From: Phytopseudomonas dryadis
GTDB lineage: Bacteria; Pseudomonadota; Gammaproteobacteria; Pseudomonadales; Pseudomonadaceae
Direction of reading: 5' to 3'
DNA length: 64,000 nucleotides
NCBI RefSeq assembly: GCF_004327355.1
Contig: NZ_QJUM01000033.1
Coordinates: 1 to 64,000, forward strand
Shown here: positions 52,262 to 59,852 of the stretch, one piece after another
Layout: each line of letters begins with the position of its first letter
Position numbering within the stretch: position 1 is the stretch's first letter
The notes under the pieces: model-generated
What the model saw: only the letters and a program-made list of their open reading frames with translations
Databases searched by the model: none
Told to the model about the DNA's origin: nothing
Made by a program: the position numbers and the translations under genes

Positions 52262-52555
52262 ATGATCGACTATCGCGGCAAACAGGTCCTGATTAGCGGC
52301 GCGGGAAGCGGCATCGGTCGGGGCCTGGCGCGCGCCTTCGCCGAGCAGGGCGCGACCCTGGAACTGCTCGACCGTGATGCCGAAGCACTGGCCCGCGTGG
52401 CCGACGAACTGGCGCAGATCCTCGCCGCCCAGGCGGTGCCGGAACTGCTCACGCCAGCCGATCTGGCCGGCACCTTCCTGTTTCTCGGCAGCAGCCTGGC
52501 CGCGCCGGTTACCGGCCAGGCGCTGTCGGTCAGTCATGGCGAGGTGATGCATTGA
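52262..52555 (+). pseudogene. Short-chain dehydrogenase with the middle deleted in frame
   Basis: 97 residues instead of about 250. The first half is a good SDR N-terminus with the NAD(P)-binding SGAGSGIGRGLARAFAEQG motif; it then jumps, after ADELAQIL, to the final SDR segment (LAGTFLFLGSSLAAPVTGQAL). The NNAG motif and the Ser-Tyr-Lys catalytic residues are missing. Start and stop are intact and the downstream SDR start overlaps (TTGA), so it may remain to keep translation coupled. Cannot be an active oxidoreductase. Confidence 0.85.
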
Positions 52556-53304
52556 ACGCGCCTCTGGCAGGACAGACCGCGCTGGTGACGGGCGCCACCC
52601 AGGGCATCGGCCGGGCCATCGCCGTGGCGCTGGCGCAGGCCGGTGCCCGGGTCTGGGTCAACCACCTCGATCGGCAACCGGCGGCCGATGCCCTGCTGGC
52701 GGAGATCGCCGCCAGCGGCGGTGAGGCCCGCGCGGTACAGGCCGACGTGGCCGATGCGGCACAGGTCGCGGCGATGTTCGCGCATATTCTGCAGGCGGGT
52801 GACCTGGATATTCTGGTCAACAACGCCGGGGTCATTCTGGAGAAACCCTTCGTCGACACGGACGAGGCGGACTGGGCCCATGTGCTTGGCGTCGACCTGC
52901 ACGGCGTGTACCGCTGCTGCCGCCATGCCCTGCGCCATATGCAGGTCCGCCAGTGCGGCTGCATCGTCAACATCGCCTCCGAACTCGGTCACCTGGGCCG
53001 CGCCGATTACGCCGCCTACTGCACGGCCAAGGCCGGGGTGATCGGCCTGACCAAGTCCCTGGCCCGCGAATTCGCGCCCCATATCCGCATCAACGGGGTG
53101 GCGCCGGGCCCGGTGGATACACCGATGGTGTCGGCCGAGCACATGAGCGCGGACATGATCGCCAGGGAAAGCGACATTCCGGCCGGCCGCCTTGGCCGCC
53201 CGGAAGAGATCGCCGCCGCGGTGCTGTTCCTGGTGTCGCCGGGGGCCAGCTTCTTCCACGGGCAGATGCTCGGCGCCAATGGCGGTGCCTGGATGGGAGG
53301 TTGA
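52552..53304 (+). CDS. Short-chain dehydrogenase/reductase
   Basis: 250 residues from a TTG start that overlaps the preceding stop. Complete classical SDR: cofactor loop GATQGIGRA (14-22), NNAG (90-93), catalytic Ser143, Tyr156 and Lys160 (YCTAK) and a C-terminal FFHGQMLGANGGAWMGG. His39-Leu-Asp40-Arg41 at the end of beta-2 leaves NAD/NADP preference open. Probably oxidises an alcohol made by the desaturase-like enzyme, by context only. Confidence 0.9.
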   Translation: MNAPLAGQTALVTGATQGIGRAIAVALAQAGARVWVNHLDRQPAADALLAEIAASGGEARAVQADVADAAQVAAMFAHILQAGDLDILVNNAGVILEKPFVDTDEADWAHVLGVDLHGVYRCCRHALRHMQVRQCGCIVNIASELGHLGRADYAAYCTAKAGVIGLTKSLAREFAPHIRINGVAPGPVDTPMVSAEHMSADMIARESDIPAGRLGRPEEIAAAVLFLVSPGASFFHGQMLGANGGAWMGG

Positions 53305-53305
53305 C

Positions 53306-54190
53306 ATGGCCTGGCTGAAGCCGGAGGTCGTCCTGCTGCTCGGCGCCAGTTTCTGGGGCCTGGGCTGGCTGCCGTTGCAGCACCTGGCGGGGCAGGGGCT
53401 GGCCGGCATGCCGGTGGTGCTCTACACCTACGCTCTGTTGTGCCTGCTGGCGCTGCCGATCCTGGCCGCGCAGCAGCGCGCCTGGTGGCCGCAACGACGT
53501 GCCCTGGCGATGATCTGCCTGGGCGGCGGCTGGGCCACCGCCGGCCTGGTCGGCGCCCTCTCCGAGGGCGATGTGATCCGCGCCATGCTGCTGTTCTACC
53601 TGGCGCCGGTGTGGGGGCTGCTCGGCGCCTGGCTGCTGCTCGGCGAACGGCTCGACGTCATGCGCGTCGTCGCCCTGCTGCTGGCCATGGCCGGCATCGC
53701 CCTGACCCTGGGGCTCAGCGCCGAGACCTTCCGCCCGCTCGCCGGCAGCGACTGGCTGGCGCTGTCCGCCGGCCTGGCGTTTGCCTGCAACAACCTGGCG
53801 ACCCGCGCCGCCGACCGGGTGCCGCTGGCCAGCAAGGCGGTGGCGGCCTTCGTCGGCGCCGCCCTGCTCGGTGGGCTGTTCTGCCTGCAGCAGAACGTCA
53901 CGCTGCCGCCGGTCAGCCCCGGCCTGTGGCTGCAGGTCGGCCTGTTCGGTTTGTTCTGGCTGGTCGCCATGAGCGCCGCGCAGTACGGCTTCAGCCATGT
54001 CGAGGCGAGCCGCGCGGCGGTGCTGGTGGTGATCGAACTGGTGGTGGCGGTGCTCACCGCCGCCTGGTTCGGCGAGCGCGAACTGGGCTTGCGCGAATGG
54101 TGTGGCGGCACGCTGGTGCTGGCCGCCGCGCTGCTCGCCGAGCGCCCATCGCGCGCTTCTTCCACGCATTTACGTGAGGTCAAACCATGA
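53306..54190 (+). CDS. EamA/DMT-family transporter
   Basis: 294 residues from the ATG at 53306, one base after the SDR stop. About ten hydrophobic helices in two repeats (EamA pair), with LLGASFWGLGWLPLQHL at the start, LVGALSEGDVIRAMLLFYLAPVWG and a C-terminal VLVVIELVVAVLTAAWF. Drug/metabolite exporters of this superfamily often export amines or guanidinium-like compounds; here it could release a product or surplus substrate. Confidence 0.9.
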   Translation: MAWLKPEVVLLLGASFWGLGWLPLQHLAGQGLAGMPVVLYTYALLCLLALPILAAQQRAWWPQRRALAMICLGGGWATAGLVGALSEGDVIRAMLLFYLAPVWGLLGAWLLLGERLDVMRVVALLLAMAGIALTLGLSAETFRPLAGSDWLALSAGLAFACNNLATRAADRVPLASKAVAAFVGAALLGGLFCLQQNVTLPPVSPGLWLQVGLFGLFWLVAMSAAQYGFSHVEASRAAVLVVIELVVAVLTAAWFGERELGLREWCGGTLVLAAALLAERPSRASSTHLREVKP

Positions 54191-54951
54191 GCATACGCAT
54201 GGACCAACTCAGCTGGGTCGAGTACGAGCGCCGGGTGCGCGAGGAGTCGCCCGTGGTGTTCCTGCCCTGTGGCGCGACCGAGCAGCACGGCCCGCACCTG
54301 CCGCTGGGCACCGATGCGCTGCTGGCCAGCGCGCTGTGCGAGGAGGTCGCCGCGCAGGTCGGCGGCCTGGTCGCCCCGGCCTTGTCCTACGGCTACAAAT
54401 CGCAGCCCAAGTGCGGCGGCGGCAACCATTTCTGTGGCACCACCAGCCTCGACGGGCAGACCCTGATCGCCCTGGTGCGCGATGCCGTGCGCGAGTTCGC
54501 CCGGCACGGCGTGACGCGCCTGGTGCTGGTCGACGGCCACTACGAGAACCAGTGGTTCGTCACCGAAGGCATCGAGCTGGCCATGCGCGACCTGGGGCCG
54601 GCGACCCGGCTCGAGGTGATGCGCCTGGAGCACTGGGATTTCTGCACCGAGCAGACCCTGGCCGAGGTATTTCCCGATGGCTTCCCCGGCTTCGCCCTGG
54701 AGCATGCCGCGCTGATCGAAACCTCGCTGATGCTGCATTACCTGCCGCACCTGGTGCGCCTCGAGCTGATTCCCGACGACGCGCCGGCCGACTTCCCGCC
54801 CTACGACATGTACCCGAGCCGCACCGCGTGGGTGCCGCCGTCCGGCGTGCTGTCCTCGGCCAGGGGCTCGACGGCGCAGAAGGGCGCGCGCATGGCCCGC
54901 GATATCGGCCAGGGCATCGCCGCCGCCGTGCGCAAGGAGTTCGGCTTGTGA
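54187..54951 (+). CDS. Creatininase-family amidohydrolase
   Basis: 254 residues. All five metal ligands known from Pseudomonas creatininase are present two positions earlier than in that enzyme: Glu32, His34, Asp43 (GATEQHGPHLPLGTDALL), His118 and Glu120 (VDGHYEN). The SYGYKSQPKCGGGNHFCGTT stretch closely follows true creatininases rather than the wider family. The expected reaction is opening of creatinine (a cyclic guanidine) to creatine. No creatinase gene is nearby, so the true substrate may differ. Start overlaps the EamA stop (ATGA). Confidence 0.92.
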   Translation: MSIRMDQLSWVEYERRVREESPVVFLPCGATEQHGPHLPLGTDALLASALCEEVAAQVGGLVAPALSYGYKSQPKCGGGNHFCGTTSLDGQTLIALVRDAVREFARHGVTRLVLVDGHYENQWFVTEGIELAMRDLGPATRLEVMRLEHWDFCTEQTLAEVFPDGFPGFALEHAALIETSLMLHYLPHLVRLELIPDDAPADFPPYDMYPSRTAWVPPSGVLSSARGSTAQKGARMARDIGQGIAAAVRKEFGL

Positions 54952-55625
54952 GCGGGGCGCCGAGCGCCGCACCTACGGCCGCACTAGCCGCCGCCGCTGC
55001 GCACGCACTGATCATCATCGATATGCAGCGCGACTTCTGCTCGCCGGGCGGCTATGCCGCTCGGGCCGGTCTGGATATCGAACGGTTGCGTGCGCCGATC
55101 CCGGCCATCCGCCGCCTGCTGGACGCGGCCCGCGCCCGTGGCCTGCTGGTGCTGCACACCCGCGAAGGGCATCGCCCGGATCTTTCCGACCTGGCCGAGC
55201 CCAAGCGCCTGCGCGCCGCGCGTTCCGGCGCGCCCATCGGTCAGCCCGGGCCGCTGGGCAGGCTGCTGGTGCGTGGCGAATACGGCCACGACCTGATCGA
55301 CGAGCTGCAACCGCTGGCCGCCGAACCGGTGATCGACAAGCCCGGTTACAGCGCCTTCGCCAGCACCGACCTGGATCTGGTGCTGCGCAATCGCGGCATC
55401 CGCGAGCTGATCATCTGCGGCGTGACCACCGAGGTCTGCGTGTCCTCGACCTTGCGCAGCGCGGTGGATCGCGGCTACGCCTGCACCCTGGTCGGCGATG
55501 CCTGTGGTTCGGCGTACCCGCAGCTGCACGCAGCGGCGCTGGCCATGGTCGAGGTCGAAGGTGGCCTGTTCGGCCGGGTGCTGGACAGCCACACACTGCT
55601 CGCCGAATGGGAGGGGCAACGATGA
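54948..55625 (+). CDS. Isochorismatase-like cysteine hydrolase (biuret hydrolase / N-carbamoylsarcosine amidase type)
   Basis: 225 residues from a GTG overlapping the creatininase stop. The cysteine-hydrolase triad is visible: Asp25 (IIDMQRDF), Lys131 (DKPGYSAF) and Cys164 (GVTTEVCVSS). The FCSPGGY and RPDLSDL stretches and the APIGQPGPLGRLLVRGE block resemble biuret hydrolase and related C-N hydrolases from memory. N-carbamoylsarcosine amidase, in creatinine breakdown, is in the same family. Likely splits a ureido or carbamoyl group, releasing ammonia and CO2. Confidence 0.9.
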   Translation: MSGAPSAAPTAALAAAAAHALIIIDMQRDFCSPGGYAARAGLDIERLRAPIPAIRRLLDAARARGLLVLHTREGHRPDLSDLAEPKRLRAARSGAPIGQPGPLGRLLVRGEYGHDLIDELQPLAAEPVIDKPGYSAFASTDLDLVLRNRGIRELIICGVTTEVCVSSTLRSAVDRGYACTLVGDACGSAYPQLHAAALAMVEVEGGLFGRVLDSHTLLAEWEGQR

Positions 55626-56380
55626 AGCGGGTACCCGATAGTTACCTCGGCGTGTGGCAGCGCACCCTGCTGACCACCAGCGATGGCCTGCGCGACACCA
55701 GCACCCGGGTCTACTGGTTGCAGACCGGACGGCTGTTCGCCGACCTGCGCGTGCCGCAGCCATTGCCGAACGGTGCCGTCGAGCGGGCGCAGCAGGCCGG
55801 GTTTGCCGGCGTCACCACCGTCGATGGCGATATCTGCCAGTGGCACCGCGCCATTGACTTCCAGCCGCCGAATGGCCGGGAGGATATCGGACGCATGCGC
55901 TTCGAACGGCCCGACCGCTTGCTCGAGGACGGCCTCGACGGCAGCTACCACGAAGTCTGGGAGCGCCTGCCCGCGTCCATCGGCCGCAACTGGGGCACCT
56001 GGCTGGTGGCGGACGATGGCCGCCAGGGTTGCCTGCTGCTGGCTGGCGACTGTTTCCTGTTCGCCGCCGGCCGGGCGCAAGCGCCGCCGACCGCCGGGTC
56101 GCTGGCCGAGCTGCTGGCCGTGGCCGCGCAGCCGCAGGCCCTGCTCGATTTCGAGCTGTCCTTCGGCCGCCATGGGGGCGGCGCACAGCCCTGGCGCATC
56201 GAGCTGTCGACCCTGCCCACGCGCGGCGGCCAGGCGCTGCTGCCGGCGACCCTCGAGCCTGATTCGCCCGCCGATCTGCTGCGGCCCGCCGTGCTGGCCG
56301 GCCTGGGCGCGCAACCGCCCGTGGGCGGCTGGCAGCCGTGCAGCGAACCCGTTTTCCCCCGCGCAGGAGCCCGCTCATGA
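55622..56380 (+). CDS. Protein of unknown function in the guanidine operon
   Basis: 252 residues, start overlapping the previous stop (ATGA). No signal peptide or membrane span. The text suggests a beta-barrel, lipocalin-like fold: YLGVWQRTLLTTSDG, STRVYWLQTGRLFADLRVP, FAGVTTVDGDICQWHRAIDF, DGSYHEVWERLP and WLVADDGRQGCLLLAGDCFL alternate strands and turns with many Trp/Tyr. I do not recognise a named family with confidence. Being locked between the cysteine hydrolase and the permease by overlaps, it is probably an essential part of the pathway. Confidence 0.85.
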   Translation: MKRVPDSYLGVWQRTLLTTSDGLRDTSTRVYWLQTGRLFADLRVPQPLPNGAVERAQQAGFAGVTTVDGDICQWHRAIDFQPPNGREDIGRMRFERPDRLLEDGLDGSYHEVWERLPASIGRNWGTWLVADDGRQGCLLLAGDCFLFAAGRAQAPPTAGSLAELLAVAAQPQALLDFELSFGRHGGGAQPWRIELSTLPTRGGQALLPATLEPDSPADLLRPAVLAGLGAQPPVGGWQPCSEPVFPRAGARS

Positions 56381-57216
56381 CCGTCCATCAATCCCTGCCC
56401 ACCGCCGGCGAGGCCGCGACGGCACCGGCCCGGCCGCGCTGGTGGGTGATTCGCGGCGAGTTGCCGCGCGCCGCCATATGGGGCCTGGCTGTCGCCGGGC
56501 TGAGCCTGCCGCTGCTGCTGTGGTGGGTGTGCACGGCGCTGGGCCTGACCAATCCGCTGTTCATGCCCGGTCCCGAGGCCGTGCTGGCGCGGGTCGGGCG
56601 CTGGTGGAGCGAGGAAGGCCTGCTCGCCGATATCGGCATCAGCGTGTGGCGGGTGATGGGCGGCTTCGGCGCCTCGGCGCTGCTGGCCCTGCCGCTGGGC
56701 CTGTACATCGGCACCTATCGTCCGGTACAGGCCTTTCTCGAACCGCTGACCGATTTCATCCGCTACATGCCCGCGGTGGCGTTCATTCCGCTGATCATGC
56801 TCTGGGTGGGTATCGACGAAGGTTCGAAGATCCTCATCATCTTCATCGGCACCTTCTTCCAGATGGTGCTGATGGTGGCCGAGGACGTGCGCCGCGTGCC
56901 CATGGCGCAGATCGAGGCGGCACAGACCATGGGCGCCTCGCGCAGCGAGATCGTCAAGCTGGTGATCCTGCCGTCGTCGCGCCCGGCGCTGCTCGACACC
57001 CTGCGCATCACCTGTGGCTGGGCCTGGACCTACCTGGTGGTGGCCGAACTGGTGGCGGCCAATTCCGGCCTCGGCTACGCCATCCTCAAGGCGCAGCGCT
57101 ACATGCACACCGACAAGATTTTCGCCGGCATTCTGCTGATCGGCATCATCGGCCTGCTCACCGACCAGGCGTTCCGCTGGCTCGGCCGCGCGGCCTTCCC
57201 CTGGCTGAAGAGGTAA
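56377..57216 (+). CDS. ABC transporter permease, NitT/TauT (SsuC-like)
   Basis: 279 residues from the ATG overlapping the previous stop. About six helices and the EAA loop EAAQTMGASRSEIVKLVILP, which contacts the ATPase. It belongs with the binding protein encoded at the start of the operon and the ATPase next to it. Confidence 0.93.
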   Translation: MTVHQSLPTAGEAATAPARPRWWVIRGELPRAAIWGLAVAGLSLPLLLWWVCTALGLTNPLFMPGPEAVLARVGRWWSEEGLLADIGISVWRVMGGFGASALLALPLGLYIGTYRPVQAFLEPLTDFIRYMPAVAFIPLIMLWVGIDEGSKILIIFIGTFFQMVLMVAEDVRRVPMAQIEAAQTMGASRSEIVKLVILPSSRPALLDTLRITCGWAWTYLVVAELVAANSGLGYAILKAQRYMHTDKIFAGILLIGIIGLLTDQAFRWLGRAAFPWLKR

Positions 57217-57221
57217 GCGCC

Positions 57222-58064
57222 ATGAGCGACAGCAAGATCCGCATTCGTCACGTGGGCAAGGTGTTCAAGAGCCGCGAGCGTCAGGTCCAGGCGCTGCAGG
57301 ACGTCAACCTGGACATCCGCGCCAACGAGTTCATCACCTTCGTCGGCGCCTCCGGCTGCGGCAAGTCGACCCTGCTGCGCAGCGTCGGCGGCCTGGAGCG
57401 GCACAGCGTCGGCGAGATCCTGGTCGATGGCCGGGCGGTCGACGGCCCCGGCATCGACCGCGCCATGGTCTTCCAGCACTACAGCCTGTACCCCTGGCTG
57501 AAGGTGATGGACAACATCAAGTTCTGCCGCCAGCTCAAGGTGGTGTCCGACACCGTGCGCGGCGACGCCGATGTGGAAGTGGCCAGCGGCCGGGCCGATG
57601 CGCTGCTCAGCCTGATGGGCCTGTCGGCCTTCGCCGCGGCCTACCCCAACCAGCTCTCCGGCGGCATGCAGCAGCGCGTGGCGATCGCCCGCGCGCTGAT
57701 GCCCAAGCCACAGATCCTGCTGATGGACGAACCTTTCGGCGCGCTGGATGCGCAGACCCGCGAAGTCATGCACGACCTGATCCGCCATGTGCACCGCCTG
57801 GAGAAAAGCACCATCCTGTTCGTCACCCACGATGTCGAGGAGGCGATCTACCTCGGCGGCCGGGTGGTGCTGATGGCCCCGCGTCCCGGGCGTATCGACA
57901 GCATCTACGAGGTGCCGTTGCCCGCCGAGCGCAACCAGGACATGAAACTGTCCACGGAATTCCTCGCCCTCAAGCGCGAGATCCTGGCCCGCATTCGCGA
58001 GACCTCGGGGATGAGCACCGACCTGGAACTGCTGGCGCAACTGACCCGCATCGTGCCGGCCTGA
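57222..58064 (+). CDS. ABC transporter ATP-binding protein, NitT/TauT (SsuB-like)
   Basis: 280 residues from the ATG at 57222 (GAGG upstream). Walker A GASGCGKST, signature LSGGMQQRVAIARALM, Walker B ILLMDEPFGALD and the H-loop FVTHDVEEA are complete. It powers the importer. Last gene of the operon; its stop is followed by repeats and the convergent NRDE gene. Confidence 0.95.
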   Translation: MSDSKIRIRHVGKVFKSRERQVQALQDVNLDIRANEFITFVGASGCGKSTLLRSVGGLERHSVGEILVDGRAVDGPGIDRAMVFQHYSLYPWLKVMDNIKFCRQLKVVSDTVRGDADVEVASGRADALLSLMGLSAFAAAYPNQLSGGMQQRVAIARALMPKPQILLMDEPFGALDAQTREVMHDLIRHVHRLEKSTILFVTHDVEEAIYLGGRVVLMAPRPGRIDSIYEVPLPAERNQDMKLSTEFLALKREILARIRETSGMSTDLELLAQLTRIVPA

Positions 58065-58433
58065 ATGGCTAGCGGCCAGGGCGCATGGCTGTTTGCAGGC
58101 GAAAGAAGCCATAAGCTGCAAGCTTCAAGCGACAAGTTAAAAGCGCGTAGGGTGGATGACGCTCTTTTCATCCACCATTGCGATGGTAGAGCGGTGGACG
58201 GATGAAGCGTCGTCCACCCTACGAACTAGCGGCCAGGGCGCATGGCTGTTTGCAGGCGTAAGCAGCCGTAGGATGGGTGAAACCCATCAATCGCCGATGG
58301 GTTGCACCCATCCTACGAGCTGGAAAGCTGGACGAAAGAGCCTATGCGGTTTGCTTGTCGTTCAGCCTCCAGCCTCTAGCGCTCTTATCGGCCGTCCGCT
58401 TCCGCCTTTGAACAGCGCATCCGCGACTGGCCG
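58065..58433. repeat. Intergenic mosaic of palindromes and a 33-bp direct repeat
   Basis: This 369-base convergent junction is almost entirely repeats. A perfect 33-bp direct repeat lies at 58069-58101 and 58226-58258. Two long palindromes are 58145-58223 (CGTAGGGTGGATGACG ... CGTCCACCCTACG) and 58267-58317 (CGTAGGATGGGTGAAACCC ... GGGTTGCACCCATCCTACG). CTGGCCGCTAGCC at about 58426-58438 mirrors GGCTAGCGGCCAG at 58067-58079, so the two gene ends themselves are inverted repeats. No coding gene seen. Confidence 0.85.
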
Positions 58434-59180
58434 CTAGCCTTCGAACCTCGTTTCGCCCAAGGGCACGCCATCGACGCCAAAGCGGCGCTCGCGGAGGCGC
58501 CGTGAGCCATCCGCATGGAGCTGCACGAGGGTGCTGGCCCGCGTGCCGTAGTTCGGGCTGGCGATGAATACGCTGGACAGCAGGCGTTCGGTGGCCAGGC
58601 CGACGCCGGTGTCCGGCAGCGCGTGGTCTTCGGGTTTTTCGCGATCGCCCAGCAGGGCGAACAGGCGTTCCTCGTCGGCCCCGTCCAGCGCCTGGGCGAG
58701 CGCCGCCTTGGCACGTTGCAGCTTCGGCCAGGGCGTGTCCAGGTCGGCGTTGGAGACGCCATGGATGCCGGCGGGCAGGGCGCGGGCCTGGCCATTGTGG
58801 GAGTTGAAGTGCCAGAGCTGCTGACGATCGCCGACCAGCAGGTTGAAGCCGCTGTAGTCGTCGGCTTCGGCGCGCAGGCCGTTCAGGAAGCGCTCGGGCG
58901 ACTGGTCGTCACGCAGAAAGCGCAGCGGCAGCTCGCCCCGCGAACGCGAACCCTGGACGGCGCCCGGGTCGCGGATATTGGTCAGGGCGGCGAAGCGCCC
59001 GCCGGGGCTGCTGCCCAGCCAGGTGCCGCCGGCCTGCAGGTCGCGGCCGGCGACCAGCCCGGGGCTATCGGCCCACTCGCCAAGGCCGGCGCTGGGGCGA
59101 GCGTAGAACTCGTCGCGGTTGGCCACGACCAGCAGCGGCAGGGCATGGCCCGGGCGCCAGGCGAGCACGATCAGGCACAT
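58434..59180 (-). CDS. NRDE-family protein (TANGO2/DUF833)
   Basis: 248 residues starting MCLIVLAWRPGH with the family motif ANRDEFYARP at about 20-29, GRDLQAGGTWLG and RFAALTNIRDP. The N-terminal Cys-Leu suggests an Ntn-hydrolase-like fold, as proposed for the family; human TANGO2 is implicated in lipid or heme handling but the bacterial role is unclear. Its start overlaps the next upstream gene by 10 bp. Confidence 0.92.
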   Translation of the reverse strand: MCLIVLAWRPGHALPLLVVANRDEFYARPSAGLGEWADSPGLVAGRDLQAGGTWLGSSPGGRFAALTNIRDPGAVQGSRSRGELPLRFLRDDQSPERFLNGLRAEADDYSGFNLLVGDRQQLWHFNSHNGQARALPAGIHGVSNADLDTPWPKLQRAKAALAQALDGADEERLFALLGDREKPEDHALPDTGVGLATERLLSSVFIASPNYGTRASTLVQLHADGSRRLRERRFGVDGVPLGETRFEG

Positions 59181-59602
59181 GGCCGCGCCAGTCTGGCGCG
59201 CACACCGGCGGCGTCCAGCGTCTCGCCGACATGCACCACGACCTTGCGCGCACCGTTAGCCCTGCCCAGCTCGACCAGCATCCGCTCCTCGACCATGGAC
59301 AGACCGCCTTCCAGCCGCTCCAGGGGGTGCATCAGCATACGTGGCGGCAGGCTCAGGCGCAGGAAGCGCCTGGGCAGCAGCGCCTGCATCAGGCGTTTGA
59401 TCAGGTGTTCGGCGAGTGGGTAGTCGGCAACCAGCAGGCGCACGTTGCTGAATGGCGGGTCGGCGTGCAGTTCCTGTTCACGGCCGCTTTCCAGATGGGT
59501 CATGTGCAGGTGGTTACAGGCGATACGCAGATAAAGGGTGTTGAACACAGCGCGTTTCTCGTCCATGGAAAGTGCCACTGTACGCAAAGCGATCGAGGGC
59601 AT
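59171..59602 (-). CDS. Small protein resembling a fragment of MreB
   Basis: 143 residues (a start at Met13, 59566, is also possible). The part LAEHLIKRLMQALLPRRFLRL, MHPLERLEGGLSMVEERMLVELGRANGARKVVVHVGE follows the order of an internal MreB segment (pole-facing loop, then the 'ERRAVxEAAxxAGARKVxLIEE' helix and strand), but the ATP-binding ends of actin-like proteins are lacking. It overlaps the NRDE gene. A similar small gene beside lgt/thyA exists in P. aeruginosa as I recall. Function unknown. Confidence 0.7.
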   Translation of the reverse strand: MPSIALRTVALSMDEKRAVFNTLYLRIACNHLHMTHLESGREQELHADPPFSNVRLLVADYPLAEHLIKRLMQALLPRRFLRLSLPPRMLMHPLERLEGGLSMVEERMLVELGRANGARKVVVHVGETLDAAGVRARLARPCA

Positions 59603-59655
59603 CCATCCAGAGCAACCGCGCTATGGCGTCATCGTGTGAAAGACACTCGATGAAA

Positions 59656-59744
59656 AGCGCTGGAGGCTGGAGGGCTGAACGAGAAACCTCTGTTTTCCTG
59701 CGTGCTCGGGCTGCTTTTCGCTAAGCCTTCAGCCTTCCAGCGCT
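59656..59744. repeat. Imperfect inverted repeat before the TauE-like gene
   Basis: AGCGCTGGAGGCTGGAGGGC at 59656-59675 is mirrored by TTCAGCCTTCCAGCGCT at 59728-59744 with a loop of about 50 bases. It is related to the CCTCCAG array at 46089. The rest of 59,603-59,852 shows nothing else clear. Confidence 0.7.
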
Positions 59745-59852
59745 GTTTTCGGCTCTTCGAGCGCGTAGCGCGATTGTCCTGGGCATCCATCAGCAAAACT
59801 AGAGGCAGAAGGCGGCTTCCGTTACCATGCCGCATCGTTTCCCGGGAACATC

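Noticed and set aside
51182..52555. 457-codon frame spanning the desaturase gene
   Set aside because: Its first part is the desaturase gene read out of frame; only the last 97 codons (SDR remnant) are credible.
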